From Shewanella glacialipiscicola (GTDB taxonomy: Bacteria; Pseudomonadota; Gammaproteobacteria; Enterobacterales; Shewanellaceae), in contig NZ_JAKILU010000002.1 of the NCBI RefSeq assembly GCF_023283485.1, positions 288,942 to 352,941 of the forward strand: a DNA stretch of 64,000 nt. Reading direction: 5' to 3'. Both the position numbers and the translations under genes were made by a program. Below are positions 38,080 through 48,951 of the stretch, piece after piece; positions within the stretch are counted from its first letter, which is position 1, and every line of letters begins with the position of its first letter. The notes under the pieces were generated by a model. The model had not been told where the DNA came from. It saw only the letters and a list, made by a program, of their open reading frames with translations, and ran no database searches.

Positions 38080-39918
38080 ATGGATCATACTCCGCAGTCG
38101 CAACTTAAGCTGTTGCTTGCCAAAGGTAAAGAGCAAGGTTACTTAACCTATGCAGAAGTGAACGATCACTTACCTGCAGACATGGTCGATTCTGACCAGA
38201 TCGAAGATATTATCCAGATGATCAATGACATGGGTATCCGAGTTTTCGAAGAAGCTCCCGATGCCGATGACATGATGATGTCAGAAGACAATACAGACGA
38301 AGATGCTGCTGAAGAAGCCGCCGCCGCACTGGCAACAGTCGAAAGCGAACTTGGCCGCACAACCGATCCCGTCCGCATGTACATGCGTGAAATGGGTACT
38401 GTTGAACTTCTAACCCGTGAAGGCGAGATTGTTATCGCCAAACGTATCGAAGAAGGTATCAACACAGTTCAAAGCTCAGTAGCCGAATATCCACAAGCGA
38501 TCGCGATGATCCTTGAACAATTCGACCAATTTGAAGCCGACGAACTGCGTCTATCCGATATTATTTCTGGATTTGTCAACCCAGACGAAGATGACGTTGC
38601 ACCGACGGCAACTCACATCGGCTCTGAATTATCTGAAGATCAATTAGATGACGAAGATGACGAAGAAGATGACGATGATGCCGAAGAAGAAGAGGAAGGC
38701 AACAAAGGGCCGGATCCTGAAGAGGCACGTGAAAAATTTGGTCAACTCAGAACCGCTTACGAAAGTGCGCTAAAAATTATTGACGCCAAGGGCCGTGAAC
38801 ACCCTGAGTCAGTAAAAGCTTTATTCGAAATCGGCGAAATCTTCAAAGAGTTTCGTTTAGTCCCTAAACAGTTCGATCGTTTAGTGAAAAGCATGCGTAC
38901 TATGATGGATCGCGTTCGTGTTCAAGAACGTTTAGTATTAAAACTATGCGTTGAACAAGCTAAAATGCCGAAGAAAAACTTCGTCAAATTCTTTACGGGC
39001 AACGAAAGTAATCTTGATTGGTTCCACACTGAAAAAGCCTCAACTAAACCTTATGCCGAAGGCCTAAGAATGGTTGAAGATGACGTAAACCGTTGTCGCA
39101 CTAAGCTTGCAGCAGTGGAAGAAGAAACGGGTTTAGCCATTTCAGCCATTAAAGACATCAACCGTCGTATGTCAATCGGTGAAGCCAAAGCGCGCCGAGC
39201 GAAGAAAGAAATGGTTGAAGCAAACTTACGTCTGGTAATTTCTATCGCGAAGAAATATACCAACCGTGGTCTGCAATTCTTGGACTTAATCCAAGAAGGT
39301 AATATTGGCTTGATGAAGGCTGTGGATAAATTTGAATACCGTCGTGGTTATAAGTTTTCGACTTACGCAACTTGGTGGATCCGTCAGGCAATTACTCGCT
39401 CTATCGCCGACCAAGCACGTACGATCCGTATTCCAGTGCACATGATCGAAACGATCAACAAGCTGAACCGTATCTCTCGCCAAATGCTACAGGAAATGGG
39501 CCGTGAGCCTTCGCCTGAAGAACTGGCTGAGCGTATGATGATGCCGGAAGATAAGATCCGTAAGGTATTAAAAATCGCTAAAGAACCTATCTCTATGGAA
39601 ACCCCAATCGGTGACGATGAAGATTCGCATTTAGGTGATTTTATCGAGGATACAACCCTCGAATTACCACTGGATTCAGCGACTAGCGAAAGCTTGAAAA
39701 ACGCTACCCACGAAGTATTAGCGGGCCTAACCGCTCGTGAAGCGAAAGTACTGCGTATGCGTTTTGGTATCGATATGAATACCGATCATACGTTAGAAGA
39801 AGTGGGTAAACAGTTTGACGTAACGCGCGAGCGTATTCGACAAATTGAGGCTAAAGCACTGCGTAAGCTTCGCCACCCTTCACGCTCAGAAATCTTAAAA
39901 TCGTTCTTAGACGAATAG
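38080..39918 (+). CDS. rpoD: RNA polymerase sigma-70 factor (RpoD)
   Basis: The primary sigma factor. Region 1.1 is at the N-terminus; the non-conserved region contains a strongly acidic insert (about 20 D/E near residues 190-215), as in E. coli. Regions 2 ([33 protein letters not shown]) and 4 ([20 protein letters not shown]) are intact. I chose MDHTPQ at 38080, which gives 612 residues; the frame extends back to 37990 but lacks homology. A strong terminator follows. Confidence 0.97.
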   Translation: MDHTPQSQLKLLLAKGKEQGYLTYAEVNDHLPADMVDSDQIEDIIQMINDMGIRVFEEAPDADDMMMSEDNTDEDAAEEAAAALATVESELGRTTDPVRMYMREMGTVELLTREGEIVIAKRIEEGINTVQSSVAEYPQAIAMILEQFDQFEADELRLSDIISGFVNPDEDDVAPTATHIGSELSEDQLDDEDDEEDDDDAEEEEEGNKGPDPEEAREKFGQLRTAYESALKIIDAKGREHPESVKALFEIGEIFKEFRLVPKQFDRLVKSMRTMMDRVRVQERLVLKLCVEQAKMPKKNFVKFFTGNESNLDWFHTEKASTKPYAEGLRMVEDDVNRCRTKLAAVEEETGLAISAIKDINRRMSIGEAKARRAKKEMVEANLRLVISIAKKYTNRGLQFLDLIQEGNIGLMKAVDKFEYRRGYKFSTYATWWIRQAITRSIADQARTIRIPVHMIETINKLNRISRQMLQEMGREPSPEELAERMMMPEDKIRKVLKIAKEPISMETPIGDDEDSHLGDFIEDTTLELPLDSATSESLKNATHEVLAGLTAREAKVLRMRFGIDMNTDHTLEEVGKQFDVTRERIRQIEAKALRKLRHPSRSEILKSFLDE

Positions 39919-39948
39919 CCGGACGAAAGTCCACTAAGCTAAAACGAT

Positions 39949-39976
39949 AAAGCCCTGCTCTTGCAGGGCTTTTTTT
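39949..39976 (+). terminator. Rho-independent terminator after rpoD
   Basis: Stem AAAGCCCTGC/GCAGGGCTTT, loop TCTT, followed by T7. Confidence 0.92.
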
Positions 39977-40115
39977 ATGTCACGCCTCTGTCCACCCCAA
40001 GATCATTAAGCTGTAATAGAGCATAAAATGGCTAAGTGCACGCCTGATAAACCAACAAAGTTGATTAACAGATAACCACTTGGATCAATTAGGTGAATTA
40101 GAGGCAAAAACACCA

Positions 40116-40144
40116 GTGACAAGCGCAAACAAGCTTAGTATAAT
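40116..40144 (+). promoter_or_regulatory. tRNA promoter
   Basis: GTGACA, 17 bases, TATAAT, then a C-rich discriminator (CCACCCGC) typical of stringently controlled stable-RNA promoters. It lies 36 bases before the tRNA. Confidence 0.75.
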
Positions 40145-40180
40145 TCCACCCGCTTTAGACAGTGACGACTGTCTTTAGTC

Positions 40181-40257
40181 GGCCCCTTAGCTCAGTTGGT
40201 TAGAGCACACGACTCATAATCGTTAGGTCCACGGTTCAAGTCCGTGAGGGGCCACCA
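40181..40257 (+). tRNA. ileX: tRNA-Ile2 with CAU anticodon
   Basis: A 77-base tRNA including the encoded CCA. The acceptor stem is GGCCCCT/AGGGGCC, the D arm GCTC/GAGC, the T arm CACGG/CCGTG with TTCAAGT, and the anticodon loop CTCATAA. The acceptor sequence is that of E. coli ileX/ileY (tRNA-Ile that is modified to lysidine and reads AUA), not elongator Met (GGCTACG). The top pair of the anticodon stem is a C-T mismatch. Its own promoter and terminator flank it. Confidence 0.9.
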
Positions 40258-40265
40258 ATTCTGAT

Positions 40266-40300
40266 AAGGCGTAGTCGGTTAATCACCACTACGCCTTTTT
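40266..40300 (+). terminator. Terminator after tRNA-Ile2
   Basis: Stem AAGGCGTAGT/ACTACGCCTT with inner GG/CC pairing and a T5 tail. Confidence 0.85.
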
Positions 40301-40397
40301 CATGTCTAAAATAGTAGTGATCCTTTATTGAGTCACTGCGCACGATTCTCCCCATAAACGATTTTAACTACGTAAGATATTAAAAAAATTCTCTAAT

Positions 40398-40439
40398 AAA
40401 AAACTCTTAGATGAATAGCCTTCATTCTAAGAGTTTTTT
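40398..40439 (-). terminator. Terminator of the chemoreceptor gene
   Basis: A long stem AAAAAACTCTTAGA/TCTAAGAGTTTTTT extended by TGAA/TTCA past a one-base bulge. On the minus strand it ends in T6. Confidence 0.8.
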
Positions 40440-40469
40440 AAATACATATAAAACCGTCAAACTGACGTT

Positions 40470-42590
40470 TTAGGTTTTTAACTTACCTAATTCTTCATGT
40501 TGTTGTTTCACTAAATCGGCTAATACCACGCTGCTTCGCTGTGCTTCATCGGCTAGACGAGCAAGCTCAGATGCCGATTCTGAAATCCCCGTAATATTGC
40601 GGTTAACCTCTTCAGTTACGGCGCTTTGCTCTTCAGCGGCGGTTGCTATATGCGTAATCTGTCCTGATATTTCCTCAATTTGGTTTACCATTAAATTCAA
40701 CGAAGATAAGGCTTGCTCTGTCTGAGTCACGGCCATTTGCGCCCGTTCAGCCCCTTTATCGATAATACTTGAAGCACTATGTACTTCTTTTTGGAGTGCA
40801 TCGATAAGCACGCCGATATCATCGGTAGAGCTTTGTGTTTTTGACGCCAATGCTCTTACTTCATCGGCAACGACGGCAAAACCACGGCCTTGCTCACCCG
40901 CTCGTGCGGCTTCAATTGCCGCATTCAAAGCGAGTAAGTTTGTTTGTGCCGCAATCGAACTAATCACCTCAAGAATTCGACTGATATTAGTGCTACTTTC
41001 AGCCACTTTGCTGACAGCAACTTTAGCCTGCAATGACTCTTTCGACATTGTCGCCACGTAATCCATTGCTTTAGTTAAGCTTTGCTCACTTATACGAATA
41101 TTGCGTGACATCGCCTCTGTTTCTGCCGCAGTTTGTTCCGATGCTTTAGCAACTTCGAGTGCAGTTGCGCTCATTTCATTTACCGCAGTCACAACACTTT
41201 CAATCTCTCCATGTTGACGCTGCACGCTATCGCGAGTTAATTGGGCTATTTCGGCTGATGATTGGCTTTCTTGTTGAGTGCGACTCGCTAAAATTTTAAG
41301 TTCTTCAATAAGACCTTTTAGCTTATAGATAAAGGAATTAAAGCCTTTTCCGAGCGCGATGAGTTCGGCATGTGAGTCGACTTCAATCGATTGGGTCAAA
41401 TCTCCCTCTGCGCTAGCAAGATGCTCTACTCTATTTTGAATCATCTTCAGTGGTGAAATAATACTGCGAAGCACCAAGCTAATAGTAATGACGGCAATCA
41501 CTGATACGACTAACCCCACGATTAATAGTAGGCTACCAAGTGATGTGGCCATTTCATCCATTTTATTATTAAGTTCAATTGAACTTTTATAGGCTTGAGC
41601 GTTAGGGACTTGTATCACCAGTGACCACTCAGTATTAGCGAGTGGGATTTTAATCGGATAAGCGACAATAATTTCATCGCCCTGCGTCATATACTGTGCA
41701 TTTTTATGTAATGAGCTTATTTGCGCCGCCAATTTAGGATCTATTGATTCCGATAGGGGACGCGCTTTTTTACTGTCATAACTGGACGCAACAATAAAGC
41801 CATGATTACTCAATAATGTGACCTTAGCTTGTCCGTCGTAAAGGCTCTTTGCTAATTGTTCAATTAATGATTGGAATACGGGTAAATTAACATCAACACC
41901 TATTACACCGATAAATTGCTTATGCTTAATGATTGGCACGGTCAACGAGGTCATTAACTCGCTATTACCCGGGACAATTTCATACAAATAAGGTTCCATT
42001 AAACAAGGTGTTAGTGTTTCTTTAGCACATAAATACCATTCAGCATCACGCACACCAAACTCATTCACACTCGTGAGATATTTTTCTGCTGAATCATCCA
42101 CTTGTTGATGTTTTACACTGCCATCACTGTTACGGGTGTAATACACTTCTAATGCACCAGAAGAGGCGACGCTATGGCTAACATCTACGTTTAAAAACTC
42201 ACTATCGAGACCGTCATAACCATTCGGTTCAAATTGAGCATACATAGAAGAAGTTTGCGCATTTTTCTTTAGTACTGCAGCAAGTGCAAGCTCAAGCCTG
42301 TCACGCTTTAAGGGTAATTCTTCAGCGGTGCTTTCAACAATCCCCGCAAAAGAAAAAGGAATTCGATAAGCCTCATTAATAAACCCCGCGACCATTTCAC
42401 CATACTCGCCTGCTCGAGCCTCTAGCTTATCGCGGATTTCCAGTTGCAGTGTTTTTTGTACCTGTTCAGATACCTGTACATTTTGGTCAGATAATGCCTG
42501 CCAGAGACTGATAGTTAAAATTGCAACAATCGATAGGAACAATGCGGAAGTAATCCACAACAACTTAGTACTGATGGATAAATGCTTCAT
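40470..42590 (-). CDS. Methyl-accepting chemotaxis protein with Cache sensor
   Basis: A chemoreceptor of about 706 residues. Two membrane helices (about residues 7-30 and 355-380) enclose a large periplasmic domain with the dCache layout. A HAMP domain follows the second helix (about 380-430), and the signalling hairpin tip is clear ([20 protein letters not shown], then [12 protein letters not shown]). I chose MKHLSIS at 42590 because GGGAG lies 8 bases upstream. The ligand is unknown. It stands alone, divergent from a peptide transporter gene, with which it may share an environmental cue. Confidence 0.92.
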   Translation of the reverse strand: MKHLSISTKLLWITSALFLSIVAILTISLWQALSDQNVQVSEQVQKTLQLEIRDKLEARAGEYGEMVAGFINEAYRIPFSFAGIVESTAEELPLKRDRLELALAAVLKKNAQTSSMYAQFEPNGYDGLDSEFLNVDVSHSVASSGALEVYYTRNSDGSVKHQQVDDSAEKYLTSVNEFGVRDAEWYLCAKETLTPCLMEPYLYEIVPGNSELMTSLTVPIIKHKQFIGVIGVDVNLPVFQSLIEQLAKSLYDGQAKVTLLSNHGFIVASSYDSKKARPLSESIDPKLAAQISSLHKNAQYMTQGDEIIVAYPIKIPLANTEWSLVIQVPNAQAYKSSIELNNKMDEMATSLGSLLLIVGLVVSVIAVITISLVLRSIISPLKMIQNRVEHLASAEGDLTQSIEVDSHAELIALGKGFNSFIYKLKGLIEELKILASRTQQESQSSAEIAQLTRDSVQRQHGEIESVVTAVNEMSATALEVAKASEQTAAETEAMSRNIRISEQSLTKAMDYVATMSKESLQAKVAVSKVAESSTNISRILEVISSIAAQTNLLALNAAIEAARAGEQGRGFAVVADEVRALASKTQSSTDDIGVLIDALQKEVHSASSIIDKGAERAQMAVTQTEQALSSLNLMVNQIEEISGQITHIATAAEEQSAVTEEVNRNITGISESASELARLADEAQRSSVVLADLVKQQHEELGKLKT

Positions 42591-42951
42591 CTGGTTAACT
42601 CCCAAGGGATGACAATGGCACAATAATCTTGAGCTATTTTATTTTTAATATTCATTAAACTAACTTAAAAATGGCAACCCACTTCTAAGCTTACCCACAT
42701 TATCATCAAAGATAATTTTTTGTTGCCAACAAGTAAAATATTAGCATTAAAATAAAGGCTGAGATGTAGAAGTCTCTCTTTATCTGGCGACATAAACATC
42801 TATCGGCCTCTATTGCTTAAATTCAGCTTAATATTTTAAATATTATTTGTAACAAAACCTATTCTGCAGCTTTACACCATTGGTTTGCCGTAAGTATCGC
42901 CTTATAATCTTCCCCCTTAAATCTAAAAAAATAATGTTGGAAGCAAGCGAT
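42591..42951. other. Divergent regulatory gap between chemoreceptor and peptide transporter
   Basis: About 360 AT-rich bases with no gene. It must hold both promoters; TTTAAATATTATTTGTAACA near 42834-42853 is suggestive but I cannot assign boxes with confidence. Confidence 0.4.
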
Positions 42952-44502
42952 ATGGCTATTGGGACTGCTCCGGTAAGCAAAACACACTCATTTATGACTG
43001 TGTCACTTATCGAATTATGGGAACGCTTTGGTTATTACGGCATGCAAGCGCTAATTGTATACTTTATGGTACAGCGCCTTGGCTTTGATGACTCCCGCGC
43101 AAACTTAGTATGGAGTGCCTGTGCGGCGCTTATTTACGTATCACCAGCGATTGGCGGTTGGGTTGGGGATAAGATCCTCGGCACTAAACGAACTATGTTA
43201 CTAGGTGCGGGTATCCTTTCTCTAGGATATGCACTGATGGCAGTACCCACTGAAAATACTTGGTTTATGTTTTCAGCACTCGGTGTGATAGTGGTCGGTA
43301 ACGGCCTATTCAAACCCAACGCGGGTAACTTAGTTCGTAAAATCTACGAAGGTGACGATTCTAAAATCGACAGTGCGTTTACCATTTATTATATGGCGGT
43401 CAACGTCGGCTCAACCTTCTCAATGTTACTGACACCTTGGATTAAAGATTACGTCAACGCCCAGTATGGCAACGAATTTGGCTGGCATGCCGCCTTTGCC
43501 GTTTGCTGTGTGGGCATATTAGTGGGATTAGGTAACTATGCATTAATGTATAAAAGTCTCGCTAACTATGGATCTGAGCCAGATACACGCCCAGTAAATA
43601 AGAAAAGTCTCACAATTGTATTGGTTTTGGCCGCGCTTTCAGTTGTGGCCTCGGCTGTTATTCTTGAATATGAAGCGGTTGCACGTATCTTTGTTTATGC
43701 TGCGGGCATTGCCGTGTTAGCAATTTTCTTCCACTTAATCCGTACCAGTGAAAAAAGTGAACGTGCTGGCCTTATCGCTGCATTGATTCTGACAGTGCAA
43801 ACCGTGTTCTTCTTTATTTTCTATCAGCAAATGTCAACGTCACTGGCGCTGTTTGCTCTACGTAACGTGGACTGGGATTTCCAAGTGTTTGGCACCCATT
43901 TGTGGACTTGGTCACCGGCCCAGTTTCAAGCACTTAACCCACTGTGGATTATGGTATTAAGTCCTATATTGGCCTGGAGCTATTCATGGGCGGGGCGCAA
44001 TAACAAAGACTTCTCTATTGCGGCTAAGTTTGCGCTCGGTTTCGCGGTAGTGGCGATTGGCTTTTTTATCTATGGTTTTGCGGAGCAATTTGCTGTTAAT
44101 GGTAAAACCTCATCATGGATCATGATTTGGGGCTATGCCTCTTACTCTTTAGGTGAATTACTGGTGAGTGGCCTAGGTCTTGCGATGATTGCCCGCTACG
44201 TGCCTGCACGTATGGGCGGTTTTATGATGGGCGCTTATTTTGTCGCATCGGGTATTTCACAATATCTGGGCGGTGTAGTGGCTAACTTTGCCAGTGTGCC
44301 GAAAGATTTAGTCGATCCTCTGCAAACCTTGCCAGTATATACCAGTCTATTTAATAAATTGGGTATCGCGGCTGTAGTCTGTACCTTTATTGCGTTAGCG
44401 GTATTGCCGCTAATGCGCCGCCTGACTGAGACTCACAATGCCCATAATAGTATTGGCGATAATGCTGTAGCATCACTTCGTGATGTAAAAGCCGAGCTGT
44501 AA
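42952..44502 (+). CDS. POT-family proton-dependent oligopeptide transporter
   Basis: A major facilitator protein of about 516 residues with some 14 hydrophobic segments. The family signature E-x-W-E-R-F-x-Y-Y (ELWERFGYYGMQALIVYFM), which couples proton binding to peptide transport, is intact, and GNGLFKPNAGNLVRKIYE is the second PTR2 signature. I chose the ATG at 42952, with GGAAG 8 bases upstream. Substrates are probably di- and tripeptides, as for the DtpA/DtpB proteins. Confidence 0.93.
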   Translation: MAIGTAPVSKTHSFMTVSLIELWERFGYYGMQALIVYFMVQRLGFDDSRANLVWSACAALIYVSPAIGGWVGDKILGTKRTMLLGAGILSLGYALMAVPTENTWFMFSALGVIVVGNGLFKPNAGNLVRKIYEGDDSKIDSAFTIYYMAVNVGSTFSMLLTPWIKDYVNAQYGNEFGWHAAFAVCCVGILVGLGNYALMYKSLANYGSEPDTRPVNKKSLTIVLVLAALSVVASAVILEYEAVARIFVYAAGIAVLAIFFHLIRTSEKSERAGLIAALILTVQTVFFFIFYQQMSTSLALFALRNVDWDFQVFGTHLWTWSPAQFQALNPLWIMVLSPILAWSYSWAGRNNKDFSIAAKFALGFAVVAIGFFIYGFAEQFAVNGKTSSWIMIWGYASYSLGELLVSGLGLAMIARYVPARMGGFMMGAYFVASGISQYLGGVVANFASVPKDLVDPLQTLPVYTSLFNKLGIAAVVCTFIALAVLPLMRRLTETHNAHNSIGDNAVASLRDVKAEL

Positions 44503-44535
44503 TCCTCAACTTAATGGTCTTTATTGCCTAAAATC

Positions 44536-44570
44536 AAACTGCCGATAAGCCATGCTATCGGCAGTTTTTT
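44536..44570 (+). terminator. Terminator after the peptide transporter gene
   Basis: A 12-bp perfect stem AAACTGCCGATA/TATCGGCAGTTT, loop AGCCATGC, followed by further T. Confidence 0.9.
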
Positions 44571-44991
44571 ATCACCTCATTCAAATCGATTACTGTCCTT
44601 GCGTAGCGCCTCATAACCCAATGGACTTTAGCAAAAGCTATACAGCGCATTACGGTGGACACGGCGCTAAGTTTTTGACAATAAAATCTTTATTTCCACC
44701 TTATAGTGCTGAGACTAAGATGACTTTAACCCTCGATTATTGTTACAAAGCAAGCACGAGGTCGGTCGACTAGAACAACTTAAATAAGAGTTCAAATAAA
44801 GATTAAGCTACGGGGCATTAGCCGACTAAGCTTGAGAAGTGCTAATGTGACCCCATATCAATGACACTGAATACCTTTTATTCATCATGACTGTTCCCTA
44901 CGTTTATTTTTATCTTCAGTCTAACAGTGCTTCTCACAACATAAGAGCCACTTGTTATCACTAATGAAAACGGCAGTCACTTGGAGACACC
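44571..44991. other. Intergenic region before the LLM oxidoreductase gene
   Basis: About 420 bases. A plus-strand frame (44552-44773) starts inside the terminator and has no ribosome binding site or family, so I leave it out. I see no clear repeat or hairpin here. Confidence 0.4.
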
Positions 44992-45999
44992 ATGTCACAA
45001 CAAACATCAATATTAGCCGATATTCCTTTCTCGTTATTGGAACTCGCGCCCATGCGCCAAGGTTCGACCGTGGGTGAAACGCTACACGACAGTTTGCAGT
45101 ATGCCAAAGAGGCCGATCGCCTCGGCTTTAATCGCTTTTGGTTTGCCGAGCACCACAATATGCCAGGTATCGCCAGTTCGGCGACCTCAGTATTAATTGG
45201 TTATATTGCAGGTAATACGCAGCGCATTCGTGTTGGCGCGGGCGGCATTATGCTGCCTAATCATGCACCTTTAGTGGTCGCAGAACAGTTCGGTACTCTC
45301 GAGAGCCTCTACCCCGGTCGTATCGATTTGGGGCTGGGACGCGCGCCCGGCAGCGATCAAATGACCAGCCGAGCATTGAACCGCGATAGCAGCCGCGCAG
45401 AACAATTCCCAGAGGAGGTCAGTGAATTACAAACCTTACTTGGCCCTTACAATGGCCGTCAGGCGGTGCGAGCGATTCCCGGCGAAGGCACTAATGTGCC
45501 GATTTGGCTATTAGGTTCGAGTCTCTTTAGCGCACAGTTAGCGGCGCAGCGCGGTTTACCCTATGTGTTTGCCGGCCACTTTGCACCACGCTTTCTTTAT
45601 GATGCGATTGAAATTTATCGTCGCGACTTTAAACCATCGCAAGTGCTTGATAAGCCCTATGTGATGCTCGGCTTACCCTTAATTGCTGCAGATAATGATG
45701 AAGAAGCCCAATATCTGGGTACGACATCGAAGCAACGTATATTGGCGCTTATCCGTGGTCACGAGTTATGGTTAAAACCACCTGTTGAAACCATGGACGG
45801 CTTGTGGAGTGAGCAAGAAAAGACCTATGTCGATAATTTCTTAGGTTTATCTGTTTCTGGCGGCCCTGCGACTATAAAACATCGCTTGGAAATGATTGTC
45901 ACAGAACTTGGCGTAGATGAGTTTATCTTCACCAACGATTTGTATGATCTTGATAAACGCAAAAGGGCACTGCAGATCCTCATGGATATTAAAAAGTAG
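44992..45999 (+). CDS. Luciferase-like (LLM class) flavin-dependent oxidoreductase
   Basis: A 335-residue TIM-barrel protein of the bacterial luciferase family, YhbW-like. Typical features are RFWFAEHHNMPGIASSATSV, the RIRVGAGGIMLPNHAPLVVA strand and RIDLGLGRAPG. These enzymes use reduced flavin to oxidise diverse small molecules; the substrate here is unknown. GGAG lies upstream of the ATG, and the gene ends at a shared terminator facing gabT. Confidence 0.9.
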   Translation: MSQQTSILADIPFSLLELAPMRQGSTVGETLHDSLQYAKEADRLGFNRFWFAEHHNMPGIASSATSVLIGYIAGNTQRIRVGAGGIMLPNHAPLVVAEQFGTLESLYPGRIDLGLGRAPGSDQMTSRALNRDSSRAEQFPEEVSELQTLLGPYNGRQAVRAIPGEGTNVPIWLLGSSLFSAQLAAQRGLPYVFAGHFAPRFLYDAIEIYRRDFKPSQVLDKPYVMLGLPLIAADNDEEAQYLGTTSKQRILALIRGHELWLKPPVETMDGLWSEQEKTYVDNFLGLSVSGGPATIKHRLEMIVTELGVDEFIFTNDLYDLDKRKRALQILMDIKK

Positions 46000-46070
46000 C
46001 AACTCAGTAAGCTGACTAGTGCTGAAAACTATAGATAGTAAAAAGCCAATTAAACCATGCAACTTATATA

Positions 46071-46097
46071 AAAAATCCCGCCGAAGCGGGATTTTTT
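46071..46097. terminator. Bidirectional terminator between LLM gene and gabT
   Basis: Stem AAATCCCGC/GCGGGATTT with a CGAA tetraloop, T6 on the plus strand and A5 (T5 on minus) at the other side. Confidence 0.9.
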
Positions 46098-46143
46098 ATG
46101 ATTCAAAACTGTCATCTAAAATAGATAGTATCTCAAAGCGATA

Positions 46144-47421
46144 TTAGCTTTTCAGTACTGCATCAAAGCAGTTTTTTAGAATACTAAGGCCAGCATCAAT
46201 TTGTGAATCTGGTGCGGTTAATGGCACTAAAATACGTAGCACATTGCCATAAGTACCACAGGATAAAAGGATAAGCCCCCTATCACGGGCATCACTTAAT
46301 ACTTGCGCGCAATAGTGCGGCGCTGGCTTGTCATCTTCCATCAGTTCGATGGCAATCATAGCGCCTAAACCACGCACATCGGCGATTTGGGCATGTTCAA
46401 CTTGCATTACATTTAATGCTGACTTAATCCGCTCACCGATAGCATTAGCACGCTCTAATAGTTTTTCCTCCTCAAACACTTCGATGACAGCGAGCGCCGC
46501 GGCGCAGGCTAACGGACTACCACCATATGTGCCGCCAAGACCACCCGGACCAATCGCATCCATCACTTGCGCACGGCCTGTAATGCCAGAAAGTGGGAAA
46601 CCACCCGCAATTGATTTAGCAAAGGTAGTGATATCCGCACTCACGCCCATTTGCTCCATAGCAAAGAAAGTGCCAGTTCGGCCAGCGCCCGTTTGCACTT
46701 CATCGGCAATAAGCATAATACCTTCACGATCGCACAGTGCGCGCAAACGCTGCATAAAAGCAGGTGATGCAGCGTAGAAACCGCCCTCGCCCTGCACGGG
46801 TTCTAAAATAATCGCGGCTATGTCACTTGGCTCGGCATCATTTTTAAAGATGCGTTCAATCGAAGCCATGGCATCATCATCGGACACGCCGTGCAGCTCG
46901 CACGGGAACTCAGCGCGGAACACATTCGCTGACATCAATCCCATACCTTTACTGTAAGGCGCGACTTTTCCGGTCAGTGCTAAGGCCGCGATAGTGCGAC
47001 CATGGTAGCCAGACGTAAACGCAATCACGCCAGCACGTTTAGTATAGGCACGCGCCACTTTAACTGCGTTTTCAACCGCTTCTGAACCACTAGTGAATAG
47101 TGCCGTCTTCTTGGCAAAATCCCCAGGAACCAGTTGATTGAGCTTTTCACATACTTGGATATAGCTCTCGTAACCGAGCACCATAAAACAAGTATGGGAA
47201 AAATTATCCAGCTGAGCAGCAACCGCCGCCTTCACTTTAGGGTGAAGATGACCGGTATTGAGCACGGCAATGCCACCCGCAAAATCGATAAACTCGCGAC
47301 CTTCAACATCCCACACGGTTGCATTTTCGGCGCGCGCGGTAAAAATAGGGTGAATTTGCCCAACACCACCCGCGACTGCGGCTTGGCGACGTGCCATCAA
47401 TGAATCATTGGTTGTTGTCAT
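46144..47421 (-). CDS. gabT: 4-aminobutyrate aminotransferase
   Basis: A 425-residue PLP enzyme that converts GABA and 2-oxoglutarate to succinate semialdehyde and glutamate. The PLP region ILEPVQGEGGFYAASPAFMQ, the LIADEVQTGAGRTG block and the lysine in TTFAKSIAGGFPLSG are all present. The protein could equally be called PuuE, since the two families merge. It follows gabD by 31 bases and completes putrescine breakdown to succinate with it. Confidence 0.93.
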   Translation of the reverse strand: MTTTNDSLMARRQAAVAGGVGQIHPIFTARAENATVWDVEGREFIDFAGGIAVLNTGHLHPKVKAAVAAQLDNFSHTCFMVLGYESYIQVCEKLNQLVPGDFAKKTALFTSGSEAVENAVKVARAYTKRAGVIAFTSGYHGRTIAALALTGKVAPYSKGMGLMSANVFRAEFPCELHGVSDDDAMASIERIFKNDAEPSDIAAIILEPVQGEGGFYAASPAFMQRLRALCDREGIMLIADEVQTGAGRTGTFFAMEQMGVSADITTFAKSIAGGFPLSGITGRAQVMDAIGPGGLGGTYGGSPLACAAALAVIEVFEEEKLLERANAIGERIKSALNVMQVEHAQIADVRGLGAMIAIELMEDDKPAPHYCAQVLSDARDRGLILLSCGTYGNVLRILVPLTAPDSQIDAGLSILKNCFDAVLKS

Positions 47422-47452
47422 TTAGTGTTCCTCACTCGCCAAATCAGCCGTA

Positions 47453-48901
47453 TTAAACGGACATGCAGATGTATTTCATCTCTAAATATTCTTCGATACC
47501 AAACTTAGAACCTTCACGGCCCAGTCCAGAGGATTTCATCCCGCCAAAAGGAGCCACTTCAGTAGAAATCAAACCCGTGTTGACCCCAACCATACCGTAT
47601 TCCAAGGCTTCAGCCACTTTCCACACCAGCGAGATATCACGGCCATAAAAATAGGCCGCAAGACCAAATTCGGTATCGTTGGCTTGCTTGATCACATCAT
47701 CAACATCGCTGAATTTAAACAGCGGCGCGAGTGGACCAAAGGTTTCTTCACGGGCGACCAGCATGCTTTTATCAACGTTTGTAAGCACGGTTGGCTCAAA
47801 GAAATTACCGCCAAGGTCGTGAACCTTACCACCAGCGAGTACCGAAGCCCCTTTTGCAATGGCATCAATGAGATGACTTTGCACTTTTTCAACTGCAGCA
47901 GCATTGATAAGCGGCCCCGTAGTCACGCCCTCATTAATACCCTCGCCAACCTTAAGTTTGCTCACTGCAGCACTGAGTTTTAAAGCAAATTCATCGTATA
48001 CACCGTCTTGCACATAAATGCGGTTTGCGCAGACGCAGGTTTGGCCGGCATTACGGTACTTAGCGATCATGGCGCCTTCGACAGCGGCATCGATATTGGC
48101 ATCGTTAAACACGATAAATGGTGCATTGCCGCCAAGCTCTAGCGACAGTTTTTTTAAGGTAGGCGCACATTGCGCCATTAATTTAATACCGATATTGGTT
48201 GAGCCAGTGAAAGACAGCTTACGCACTATCGGGTTGCTGCACATTTCATTACCAATCTGCACCGCATCACCCGTTAACACACTAAATACGCCCGCAGGAA
48301 TACCGGCACGCTGTGCAAGTTCAGCCATCGCTAATGCGGTAAATGGTGTTTGGTGCGCCGGTTTTACCACCATAGTGCAACCCGCGGCTAACGCAGGAGC
48401 GGCTTTGCGGGTGATCATCGCGGCAGGAAAGTTCCACGGCGTTATCGCGGCAGTTACACCGACAGGCTGCTTAATCACAATTAAGCGTTTATCACCTTGA
48501 TGCCCGGGAATTGTGTCGCCATAAATACGTTTCGCTTCTTCTGCAAACCACTCGATAAACGAGGCGGCATAGGTCACTTCACCTTTCGCTTCTGCCAGTG
48601 GTTTACCTTGCTCAGTCGTCATGAGCAATGCTAAGTCATCACTGTTTTCATTGAGTAATTCAAACCAACGCCTTAACTTAGCGCCGCGCTCTTTAGCAGT
48701 GAGCGCTCGCCATGCAGGTAAAGCTGCTTCCGCCGCCTTAATCGCCATTTCAGTTTCAACTTGTCCCATATTGGGAACATGGCCAATCACAGCATTGGTT
48801 GCGGGATTTACCACAGTTAGCGTGTCACCAGACACGGCATCACACCATTGACCATTAATAAAAGACTGTTGGCGTAGCAAACTCGGATCATTTAATTGCA
48901 C
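47453..48901 (-). CDS. gabD: Succinate-semialdehyde dehydrogenase (NADP+)
   Basis: A 482-residue aldehyde dehydrogenase, very like E. coli GabD throughout (GDTIPGHQGDKRLIVIKQPV and AAITPWNFPAAMITRKAAPA). The catalytic glutamate is in LELGGNAPFIV and the catalytic cysteine in NAGQTCVCANR. The start is GTG with GAGG 8 bases upstream. With no PuuC visible, the gamma-glutamyl-aminobutyraldehyde step must be done by this enzyme or by one elsewhere. Confidence 0.94.
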   Translation of the reverse strand: MQLNDPSLLRQQSFINGQWCDAVSGDTLTVVNPATNAVIGHVPNMGQVETEMAIKAAEAALPAWRALTAKERGAKLRRWFELLNENSDDLALLMTTEQGKPLAEAKGEVTYAASFIEWFAEEAKRIYGDTIPGHQGDKRLIVIKQPVGVTAAITPWNFPAAMITRKAAPALAAGCTMVVKPAHQTPFTALAMAELAQRAGIPAGVFSVLTGDAVQIGNEMCSNPIVRKLSFTGSTNIGIKLMAQCAPTLKKLSLELGGNAPFIVFNDANIDAAVEGAMIAKYRNAGQTCVCANRIYVQDGVYDEFALKLSAAVSKLKVGEGINEGVTTGPLINAAAVEKVQSHLIDAIAKGASVLAGGKVHDLGGNFFEPTVLTNVDKSMLVAREETFGPLAPLFKFSDVDDVIKQANDTEFGLAAYFYGRDISLVWKVAEALEYGMVGVNTGLISTEVAPFGGMKSSGLGREGSKFGIEEYLEMKYICMSV

Positions 48902-48951
48902 AAGGATTTCCTCGTATTGTGAAGCTAGCTAGCTTCTTAAAAGTGATAATG

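Noticed and set aside
38641..38710. Low-complexity acidic tract in rpoD as an anomaly
   Set aside because: The same acidic stretch occurs in the non-conserved region of E. coli sigma-70, so it is normal.
44552..44773. Plus-strand frame of 73 codons after the peptide transporter gene
   Set aside because: It begins inside the transporter's terminator and has no ribosome binding site and no family.
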